NCBI RefSeq assembly: GCF_001293465.1
Contig: NZ_JSYZ01000054.1
Location: 1 to 55,383, forward strand
From: Pseudomonas asplenii
GTDB lineage: Bacteria > Pseudomonadota > Gammaproteobacteria > Pseudomonadales > Pseudomonadaceae
DNA length: 55,383 nt
Reading direction: 5' to 3'
Every line of letters begins with the position of its first letter. Position 1 is the first letter of the stretch. This document shows positions 49,491 through 55,383 of the stretch, in pieces. Below the pieces are notes generated by a model. That model did not search any database and had not been told where the DNA came from. It saw only the letters and a list, made by a program, of their open reading frames with translations. A program made the translations under genes and the position numbers.

Positions 49491-50039
49491 ATGCCGATCA
49501 CCCAGAATCAGTTGCTACAGATCCTCCCCAACGCCGGCGCCAAAGCCGGCGTTTTTGTTCCAGCGCTCAACACGGCCATGTCCAGGTACGGGATTGTCGG
49601 CCGACTGCGCGTGGCCGCGTTCATCGCTCAGATCGGGCATGAGTCAGGCCAGTTGCGTTGGATGAAAGAGATCTGGGGCCCGACGCCGGCGCAGCTCGGT
49701 TACGAAGGCCGCAAGGACCTGGGCAACACCCAGCCAGGCGACGGCTCAAAGTACCGGGGCCGCGGTCCGATCCAGGTGACTGGCCGTGCAAACTACGCGA
49801 AGTGCGGCGAAGCCCTGGGGCTTGACCTGATCAACCAACCAGAACTGCTCGAACAGCCGGGGCCGGCCTGTATGTCTGCTGCATGGTGGTGGGCAACTCA
49901 TGGCCTGAATACGCTGGCCGACGCGGGCAACAACGCCGATATCGGCAGCATCATCAACACCGGCCGGCCTGGGCGGACGCCAAACGGCGCTGCCGATCGC
50001 CAGGCCCTCTACGAAACCGCGCTGAAGGTGCTGCCATGA
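49491..50039 (+). CDS. Endolysin, GH19 chitinase-like
   Basis: A 182-residue GH19 muramidase: catalytic E51 in IGHESGQLRWMKE and the substrate-site motif YRGRGPIQVTGRANY. It degrades peptidoglycan once the holin opens the membrane. No signal peptide, so holin-dependent. AAGGAGGTG precedes the ATG. Confidence 0.95.
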   Translation: MPITQNQLLQILPNAGAKAGVFVPALNTAMSRYGIVGRLRVAAFIAQIGHESGQLRWMKEIWGPTPAQLGYEGRKDLGNTQPGDGSKYRGRGPIQVTGRANYAKCGEALGLDLINQPELLEQPGPACMSAAWWWATHGLNTLADAGNNADIGSIINTGRPGRTPNGAADRQALYETALKVLP

Positions 50040-50614
50040 ATGAACAGGTCGCGAAGCTGATCGTGTGCATTGTGCTGGCCCTGGCACTTATCGGCGCGGG
50101 TGCCGCTGCAGCATGGAAGTGGCAGGCCAATGCCTACGACAAGCTCCTTGCTGATCAGGGGGCAGCCTACCAGGCTGACCTGTCCTCGATCGCCGCCGCT
50201 GGTGCCGAGCAGGCCCGACAGGCACTTGAACAACAACAGGTAGCGCAGCAGGCGCTGGCCGACCTCGATGCAAAATCTACCCGGGAGAAAGCTGATGCAC
50301 TGGCCCAAAATGAATTGCTCCGCCGGCTGTATGGCGGCTCGCAGGCTGACAATGAAAAGCTTCGTGCTGATGTTGCTGCTGGTCAGCGCCGGCTGCGCAT
50401 CGCCGGCACATGTTCAGTCGGTACCGGTGGCGGGAATATGCCCCAGGCCACCAGCGCCACCAGCCTGGGCGATGCAGCCACCGTCGAACTCGCTCCAGCT
50501 ACTGGACGAACTGTTTTCGATATCCGCGCCGGAATTGCCAGTGACCAAACAGCCCTGAAGGCACTGCAGGCGTATGTGAGAGACGTGTGTCCTATGGGAG
50601 CCGCCACTTATTGA
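50036..50614 (+). CDS. Spanin inner-membrane subunit (Rz-like)
   Basis: A 192-residue protein with an N-terminal membrane anchor (LIVCIVLALALIGAGAAAAW) and long periplasmic coiled coil. With Rz1 it fuses inner and outer membranes at lysis. ATGA overlap with endolysin. Confidence 0.88.
   Translation: MNEQVAKLIVCIVLALALIGAGAAAAWKWQANAYDKLLADQGAAYQADLSSIAAAGAEQARQALEQQQVAQQALADLDAKSTREKADALAQNELLRRLYGGSQADNEKLRADVAAGQRRLRIAGTCSVGTGGGNMPQATSATSLGDAATVELAPATGRTVFDIRAGIASDQTALKALQAYVRDVCPMGAATY
50352..50558 (+). CDS. Spanin outer-membrane lipoprotein (Rz1), embedded
   Basis: A 68-residue lipoprotein fully inside the Rz gene in the +1 frame: signal FVLMLLLVSAGC (lipobox VSAGC) then Pro-rich CPRPPAPPAW. 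This nested arrangement is characteristic of Rz/Rz1. Confidence 0.88.
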   Translation: MKSFVLMLLLVSAGCASPAHVQSVPVAGICPRPPAPPAWAMQPPSNSLQLLDELFSISAPELPVTKQP

Positions 50615-50744
50615 TGAATGGTACGAAATAGCAGGTACGTTGGATTGCCAGGCAAATGGTCTGAGAGTAATGTTCAAGAGGGCTGGAGGAGAGGCCTTTC
50701 AAGGCCTGCCTCCATTTGAGCAGGTCGCATATGGACTTGCCTGA
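50580..50744 (+). other. Gene-like open stretch after Rz without a good start
   Basis: The frame reads EPPLIDEWYEIAGTLDCQAN then FKRAGGEAFQGLPPFEQVAY and a stop at 50742-50744. Composition is protein-like, but the only starts are TTG 50640 or a shift from the end of Rz. It may be a short gene with a non-ATG start or a remnant. Confidence 0.35.
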
Positions 50745-50804
50745 GGAAATGGCTTCTTACAGGGGCTAACATATGATTTCTTCCAGCTTTTTTGAGCGCT
50801 AGCC

Positions 50805-51038
50805 GTGTGCCTTGTCTGCGGCTGGCCAGCCTTCCGATCCCGATCTCTTGGCGGATGGGAGGAGAGGCACTGTGCTTACTGTGGGCTCTATCGGGTTTCG
50901 AAGATTCTGCTTACCGAGATGCAGTTCAATGGTATGCAGTTCGATACTGACAGAACTAGGAGCTGGCTTGTTTCCTGTCGGGCCTCTGACCCTCTCCCCA
51001 TGATCACGGCTGAGAATGCTTTTACTCTGACGCGCTAG
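50805..51038 (+). CDS. Small zinc-binding protein (GTG start)
   Basis: A 77-residue protein with CLVCGWPAFRSRSLGGWEER then HCAYCGLYRV, a CxxC/CxxC metal site. The ribosome site is poor. It lies between lysis genes and the right prophage end. Function unknown. Confidence 0.55.
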   Translation: MCLVCGWPAFRSRSLGGWEERHCAYCGLYRVSKILLTEMQFNGMQFDTDRTRSWLVSCRASDPLPMITAENAFTLTR

Positions 51039-51131
51039 GGAATTTGTGAAGCAGCCTGACTCATTGAAGCTCCTGGCTCCAAACGCAGTCCGGGAAAGTT
51101 TGAGGCAGAAATTCTAGTATTGGGGAAGACT

Positions 51132-51347
51132 CTATCTCCGTACAATTTTTCCTGACTTCACCTCATCCATATACCCCCTCAGCCGGTCAGCATGATTATG
51201 CAGGTTACGTATCAGCTCTAAGGTTTCTTTTGGAATTTCATGGCTCTTTTTCGTTGAGACGATGAACAAATCATAAGCTGCGTCTTCAATGGCTAGAGCA
51301 GCAGCTTCAAGGTCGTCGTGCAGCTCACCGATCGTCTCGGTTGTCAT
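51132..51347 (-). CDS. Hypothetical 71-residue helical protein
   Basis: A helical protein (ELHDDLEAAALAIEDAAYDL, ETLELIRNLHNHADRLRGYM) with GGAG upstream. Minus-strand right-end cargo; function unknown. Confidence 0.6.
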   Translation of the reverse strand: MTTETIGELHDDLEAAALAIEDAAYDLFIVSTKKSHEIPKETLELIRNLHNHADRLRGYMDEVKSGKIVRR

Positions 51348-51548
51348 TTCTCCATCCTATTTGGGGGGGGAAGCACAGACGCGATCTCGTGCTGCCCAAT
51401 GAAGGATTGCCGCAGGTGCCTCGAGACTACTGTGAAACTCTTGGTGTGTGGCATTCAGGTGTATTGTCTCGATAGATACGTAGCATGAAAACCCATAGTC
51501 AGTATCGGTAGAGCTCAATTTTCACCTTAAGTTCAGTAGGTGAGCCTG
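51348..51548. other. Non-coding right-end stretch
   Basis: About 200 bases with a run of eight or more G near 51361-51369 and no supported gene, terminator or repeat. Confidence 0.4.
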
Positions 51549-51758
51549 TCACTCCGGTGCATCGAGCACAGCCAGGCCTAATTTGATGAACTCAAGGTTG
51601 TTGTCGAGCGCTTCCAGCGCTGACCTGATGTTCTGAGCTGTCTCTACGGAGCCTCGCTGCTCAACCCAGTTGCTCAATTCCTCGACTGCTGCGCCTAAGG
51701 CCAGTTGGTTTTCGTTGAGTTTAGCGATTACCGCGATAAGCAGGTTTTTGTTTGACAT
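51549..51758 (-). CDS. Hypothetical 69-residue helical protein
   Basis: A helical protein (VIAKLNENQLALGAAVEELS, LEALDNNLEFIKLGLAVLDA) with GGAGG upstream of the ATG at 51758. It is the last gene before attR. Function unknown. Confidence 0.6.
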   Translation of the reverse strand: MSNKNLLIAVIAKLNENQLALGAAVEELSNWVEQRGSVETAQNIRSALEALDNNLEFIKLGLAVLDAPE

Positions 51759-51952
51759 GGGTGATCCTCCGATATGGAGGAAGGGTATCAGAATGGAATG
51801 GGGGGAGGAGGTTCGGCAGAACGCCAGGGAGGGGAAAATCAGTTCCGCAATCAAGGAGTTGTGCCTTGATTTTCAAGGCCTGCGCGCCTGCTGGAAATTC
51901 CTGGTTGCGGAACCATTTTTGTCGTAAGTCATTGAAAAATATGAGCAATACC

Positions 51953-52001
51953 GAAGATTGCAAATCCATCTACGCCGGTTCGATTCCGACCTCGGCCTCC
52001 A
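51953..52001 (+). other. tRNA-Cys 3' half, probable attR
   Basis: The sequence carries the anticodon loop TTGCAAA (GCA at 51960-51962), a T-arm with GGTTCGATTCC, and the 3' acceptor CTCGGCC-TCCA, i.e. the 3' half of tRNA-Cys. The 5' half is absent: bases before 51957 do not pair with the anticodon stem. The T-stem has one mismatch. This fits an attachment-site remnant of integration into tRNA-Cys. Confidence 0.75.
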
Positions 52002-52037
52002 CATTACGTTCCATAGAGCGCTTACGAGTTCTCTGGA

Positions 52038-52069
52038 ACCCCCGAAAAACCTGCCTTCTGGCGGGTTTT
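52038..52069 (+). terminator. Terminator after the tRNA remnant
   Basis: AACCTGCC-TTCT-GGCGGGTT with a T-run; probably the original tRNA-Cys terminator. Confidence 0.8.
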
Positions 52070-52123
52070 TTCGTTTTTGCGTTCCGTCGGGTTACAGGTT
52101 CATCCGCGGATATCCAGTCGTTT

Positions 52124-52147
52124 TAAGGGTAGTCTTAGGGGTAGTCT
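52124..52147 (+). repeat. Tandem 12-base repeat upstream of integrase
   Basis: TAAGGGTAGTCT and TAGGGGTAGTCT in tandem between the tRNA end and the integrase start; possibly integrase arm-type or autoregulatory sites. Confidence 0.4.
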
Positions 52148-52173
52148 CCGGTTCGAATAAGGAGAGTACCCTT

Positions 52174-53496
52174 ATGTCACGCACAACGATTCCTCTCGCG
52201 GATACCGCTTGTCGCCTCGCCAAAGCCGCTGAGCGCCCCTACAAGCTTTTCGATGGTGATGGCCTCTACCTTCTGGTTCAGCCCAACGGCCGTAAAGGCT
52301 GGCGCCTCAGGTATGTGAAACCTGATGGGCGGGAAGGGTTGACCTCATTGGGTAACTACCCAGTGATTGGCTTGGCGGATGCCCGGCAGAAGCGTTTGGA
52401 AGTGAAGCAGATGCTCGCGGCTGGTATTGACCCCGTAGAGAACAAGCGTAAGGCCAAACAGGACGATATGGTCAATGGCGCGACTTTTGAAAGTGTCGCG
52501 CTGGGCTGGCACAAGAACATCTCCGCCAAGTGGTCGCCTGACCACGCCAAGACGGTCTTGAATCGCCTTAAGGCCGATGTTTTTCCGCTGATTGGTGCCC
52601 GAGCCATCACGAACCTCGATACCTATGATCTGATGCAGCCGGTGGAGGCGATCAGGGCGCGGGGTGCAATCGATGTTGCCATCAGGGTTCAGAGTTTCCT
52701 GAAAAACATCATGCGTGAGGCAAAACGCCTACGTCTGATCTCCGAAAACCCGGCCCACGATCTTCAGGGCCTGATCACAGCGCCGAAAGTCATTCATCGG
52801 CCAGCCTTATCGTTGTCACGCCTTCCAGAGTTGCAGGCCAGAATCAACGCGTATTCGGGGCGCAAATTGACCCGGTTGGCAATCATGCTGTCGCTGCATG
52901 TATTTGTACGTTCCAGCGAGTTGCGCTTTGCACGCCGCAGCGAATTCGACCTCAAGCGTGCACTCTGGGAAATTCCGGATACGCGTTCTGAGTTGGAGGA
53001 CGTGCCTCATTCGACTCGAGGTACGAAAATGGCAGGCGACGTTCATCTGGTTCCGTTATCGCCACAAGCGGTGAGCCTGCTCGAGGAGATTTTCGAGCTT
53101 ACTGACGGCTTTGAGCTGGTCTTTCCTGGCGATGCGAAACCTTGGAAACCCATGTCCGAAAATACCGTGAACAAGGCGCTGCGGGTCATGGGTTATGACA
53201 GCAAAACGGAAATTTGTGGCCACGGGTTCCGGACGATGGCCTGCAGTGCACTGGTTGAGTCTGGGTTGTGGTCAGAGACGGCCATTGAGAGGCAGATGAG
53301 TCATCGTGAACGGAACAGTGTTCGCGCGGCTTACATTCATAAAGCAGAGTTTATCGAGGAACGCCGGCTGATCATGAACTGGTGGAGCCGGTACCTTGAG
53401 GCCAATCAGCGTGAGCATGTCACCCCCTATGAGTTCGCGAATCAGGTGGGCAGGAACGTCGTCCGGTTGAAGAAAAAGCGTGGCAGTACGAGGTAG
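52174..53496 (+). CDS. int: P4-type tyrosine integrase
   Basis: A 440-residue integrase: N-terminal DUF4102 arm-binding domain (KLFDGDGLYLLVQPNGRKGW), core-binding domain, and catalytic domain with Arg in FVRSSELRFA, HGFR, and the nucleophilic Tyr in RAAYIHKAEF. It lies just past a tRNA 3' end in the same direction, the classic position for an island integrase. AAGGAGAG precedes the start. It probably belongs to the element on the right. Confidence 0.92.
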   Translation: MSRTTIPLADTACRLAKAAERPYKLFDGDGLYLLVQPNGRKGWRLRYVKPDGREGLTSLGNYPVIGLADARQKRLEVKQMLAAGIDPVENKRKAKQDDMVNGATFESVALGWHKNISAKWSPDHAKTVLNRLKADVFPLIGARAITNLDTYDLMQPVEAIRARGAIDVAIRVQSFLKNIMREAKRLRLISENPAHDLQGLITAPKVIHRPALSLSRLPELQARINAYSGRKLTRLAIMLSLHVFVRSSELRFARRSEFDLKRALWEIPDTRSELEDVPHSTRGTKMAGDVHLVPLSPQAVSLLEEIFELTDGFELVFPGDAKPWKPMSENTVNKALRVMGYDSKTEICGHGFRTMACSALVESGLWSETAIERQMSHRERNSVRAAYIHKAEFIEERRLIMNWWSRYLEANQREHVTPYEFANQVGRNVVRLKKKRGSTR

Positions 53497-53616
53497 CAAT
53501 CTGTGCTGATGAATACGCCCTGGCTGGGGAACGTGTGAATACCTATCGTGGAGTGCCTTTGAGAAAGCGCAGGCATTGCCGATACACTCAGCTCCGATGA
53601 CCCGAGTCTGCTTCTG

Positions 53617-53817
53617 ATGAAACTGTCCGATGCTGTATTGATCCTGCTGTTGGCCGCCCGTATCCATGGCACGGATGAGGCCGTGCGGGCGTCAGCCAAG
53701 AACTGCGTGAAGAAGCTGCCGCGGAGCAAGCGGGACCCGATCTATACGGTGATCAACAGTCGTCGGCCGATGGAGTTGGTGGCCTTGATGCTCGAGAATC
53801 TGGATTTTGAAGATTAG
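53617..53817 (+). CDS. Small island protein
   Basis: A 66-residue helical protein (VLILLLAARIHGTDEAVRAS, NSRRPMELVALMLENLDFED). Function unknown; follows the integrase. Confidence 0.5.
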   Translation: MKLSDAVLILLLAARIHGTDEAVRASAKNCVKKLPRSKRDPIYTVINSRRPMELVALMLENLDFED

Positions 53818-54270
53818 GGTGGTAGGTCTCAGCGGATCAATCTTTGGATCGAGCGGGCATTTGCCCTTGTTCAACTTACGCCAATCATCTGACTGGTCAG
53901 ATCGGCGAACGCCCTGAACCGATCCATCTGCTGCATTACCGGAGTGATAACCCATCCAAATATCGCTGCCGGTTGGCGCTTGTGCAATTGATCACCCAGC
54001 TCGCGAAGCAATACGAATATCCCGAGTCAGAGTTCACGCATCTGGGATGCACTGTTCGACTGCTATTGGATTATACGATTCTGGCCTGCGGAAACAGCTT
54101 TTGTAATCGCAGAGCATTTGGCCATCCATATAAATCAAAAGGTTATGAACGGGGAATTGGATTTGTACCCCCAGATGTGCCCCTTTCAAAAGCAGCTATG
54201 AATGGATTCCAGTGGACGCAACGAGGAGGGATCGGTTTCAAACGTGCAACCCCTCACCCACTTGCGCAAT
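53818..54270. other. Island stretch without a supported gene
   Basis: About 450 bases. A plus-strand frame (53844-54270) contains YRSDNPSKYRCRLALVQLI and YTILACGNSF, which could be a gene relic, but it has no ribosome site and runs into the toxin gene antisense. It is not called as a gene. Confidence 0.35.
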
Positions 54271-54732
54271 TTATGCTTTGGGCTCGTCCCAGTAGCTACG
54301 CGTCGCAGCAGTCAGCGCATCCCAGTCATCAGGAGGGTTACCGCGGCCCAACATCTTCTCGAATACTGCGTAGGGATCGGATTTGCTGCCAGCGGAGCGT
54401 AGGGTGTTTTCGTCGTTGACCCATGCATAGATGATGACCTTGGACCTTGAGTCGTAGCGAAAGAAGAGCCGAAAGCGCCTGCCGATTTTTGCACGGCGCC
54501 AATGTCGGTAGGCGGTGCCCAGCGTGTTGCCTTGGCGGAACTCATCACGGCCTGGGTCGGCAGGCACAACGTCCATGATCAGATGGCTCAATGCCCGAAA
54601 CAGCTTGACGTTGGCGTTGCTCTCAAAACTTAGCGGGTCGTTCTGCTCGGCCCGGACGGCGGCTTCTTGCAATTTGCGTAGCTGTAACGTCACACCTTCA
54701 TGGAACAACAGTGTCCAGCCATGCCGCAGCAT
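54271..54732 (-). CDS. yhaV: Type II toxin YhaV
   Basis: A 153-residue YhaV-family RNase toxin: GWTLLFHEGVTLQLRKLQEA, FRQGNTLGTAYRHWRRAKIG and RFRLFFRYDSRSKVIIYAWV. It cleaves RNA at ribosomes and is neutralised by the PrlF gene directly upstream, overlapping TGATG. Confidence 0.92.
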   Translation of the reverse strand: MLRHGWTLLFHEGVTLQLRKLQEAAVRAEQNDPLSFESNANVKLFRALSHLIMDVVPADPGRDEFRQGNTLGTAYRHWRRAKIGRRFRLFFRYDSRSKVIIYAWVNDENTLRSAGSKSDPYAVFEKMLGRGNPPDDWDALTAATRSYWDEPKA

Positions 54733-55049
54733 CAGATCGCGACCTCACCATCGATATCTTCGTCTAGGTTTACGGAGTGGTTTGCGTTGGCGAGCATGGT
54801 TTGCGCCAAGTCTTCCGGTAGGGTGGTGAGGTTGCTTCCGCTTCGGACATCAGCCTCCAGCAAACCCAGGAACGCACCGATGGCAGGGTCTTCGTGGGTA
54901 GTTTCCACGCGGCTGACTACGATTTCACCCCCGCGCACATCGAATGCAATCTTGCCACCAGTGTCAATGCCCAAAAGCTGGCGAACGGATTTGGGCAGTG
55001 TGACCTGTCCCTTCGAGGTCAGCGTTGCGATTTCGTGGATTTCAGGCAT
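54732..55049 (-). CDS. prlF: Type II antitoxin PrlF
   Basis: A 105-residue AbrB/SpoVT swapped-hairpin protein: EIATLTSKGQVTLPKSVRQL, GIDTGGKIAFDVRGGEIVVS, with an acidic C-terminus that binds YhaV. The start at 55049 has GGGAGAA upstream; a more distal ATG (55163) would cross the operator. Confidence 0.92.
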   Translation of the reverse strand: MPEIHEIATLTSKGQVTLPKSVRQLLGIDTGGKIAFDVRGGEIVVSRVETTHEDPAIGAFLGLLEADVRSGSNLTTLPEDLAQTMLANANHSVNLDEDIDGEVAI

Positions 55050-55079
55050 GGGCGTTCTCCCGGATGTATTGATTGAATC

Positions 55080-55097
55080 GTAAGGAATAATCCTTAC
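55080..55097 (-). promoter_or_regulatory. Probable PrlF-YhaV operator
   Basis: The palindrome GTAAGGA-ATAA-TCCTTAC lies 30 bases upstream of prlF, where AbrB-type antitoxins autoregulate. Confidence 0.6.
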
Positions 55098-55296
55098 TTG
55101 GTCAATCTTGGTTTTCAGCTGATTAAGCATAAGCAGGATGAAAGCTCGGAAGCACCGCAGCATGAGTTACACCATCCCTTAGGAAACGATAGGAGCTTTT
55201 ACGGTGCCGCGAGTTTTGAGTCTGACGCGGATTGATTCACAAATGGTTGGTTATATAGTAAGCGCCCGGGGAACTCACCTTCCGAACTCCAGCATT

Positions 55297-55342
55297 AAGG
55301 GCGATGGTGTCCACGTATTTTTAAGTGGAGAACATCGCCCTT
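55297..55342. repeat. Long imperfect inverted repeat
   Basis: 18-base arms (AAGGGCGATG...TCCAC and GTGGA...CATCGCCCTT) with a three-base internal mismatch and a ten-base AT-rich centre. It could be a terminator or a repeat element end. Confidence 0.5.
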
Positions 55343-55383
55343 ATCGCAGGGATCGGGTAGGTGTCAACGCCAACCCAAAACTG

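Noticed and set aside
51793..51927. Short plus-strand frame before attR
   Set aside because: No convincing ribosome site and overlaps the promoter side of the 51549-51758 gene.
51953..52001. Complete tRNA gene
   Set aside because: The D-arm and 5' acceptor are missing and the bases before the anticodon do not form a stem.
53844..54419. Plus-strand open frame of 191 codons before the toxin
   Set aside because: No ribosome site, runs antisense into yhaV, and has no recognised domain; perhaps a relic at most.

Overview
The window is most of a temperate, lambda-like siphovirus prophage, followed on the right by the start of a second integrated element. The host looks like a Pseudomonas. This is inferred from the GC-rich coding style, a DUF1654 gene under a LexA box, the DUF2280 terminase / DUF4055 portal pair, the GH19 endolysin, and a tRNA-Cys attachment site. 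No host housekeeping gene is visible to fix the species.

Layout. 1-2122: a diversity-generating retroelement (DGR) on the minus strand. In transcription order it has two C-type-lectin-like variable proteins, Avd, the template repeat (TR) and the 5' end of the reverse transcriptase, which runs off the left edge. It sits at the distal end of the leftward early operon (2119-6742), which carries a YqaJ exonuclease, an ERF annealing protein, small zinc-finger and membrane proteins and a LuxR-type HTH protein. 6880-10870: the immunity region. Matching operator clusters (consensus TTCAGCATGCTGAA) flank a LexA-controlled DUF1654 gene, a zinc-ribbon membrane protein, a trypsin-like protease with a coupled partner, the CI-type repressor and Cro. 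10995-16158: rightward early genes, with a Rha/KilAC regulator, a replication initiator carrying iterons, NinB- and NinG-like proteins and a probable late regulator. Terminators and a structured leader RNA follow.

16387-50614: late genes. They run Com-like protein, holin(s), metallopeptidase, TerS, TerL, portal, minor head, scaffold, P22-type coat, connectors, tail tube, tail chaperones with a -1 frameshift, tape measure, M, fibre, L, K, I, J, receptor-region proteins, endolysin and Rz/Rz1. Two cargo insertions interrupt the tail operon. The large one (29760-36196) separates the tail chaperones from the tape measure. It contains a P22 immI-like module: an HTH repressor, three Arc-type proteins and two tandem antirepressors. 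The small one (43597-44566) carries a paralogue of the first cargo gene of the large insertion, and both share a conserved upstream DNA block.

50580-51950 is a right-end region of small genes. 51953-52001 is the 3' half of a tRNA-Cys, read as attR. Beyond it lie a P4-type integrase, a small unknown gene and a PrlF-YhaV toxin-antitoxin pair, so two elements appear to be stacked at one tRNA gene. The prophage's own integrase is probably just left of the window.

Best candidates for new biology: the DGR placed in an early operon rather than beside the tail genes; the protease pair at the position of lambda rexAB; the paired cargo units with a shared regulatory block; the structured late-leader RNA; and the GGAU tetraloop array ahead of the scaffold and coat genes.
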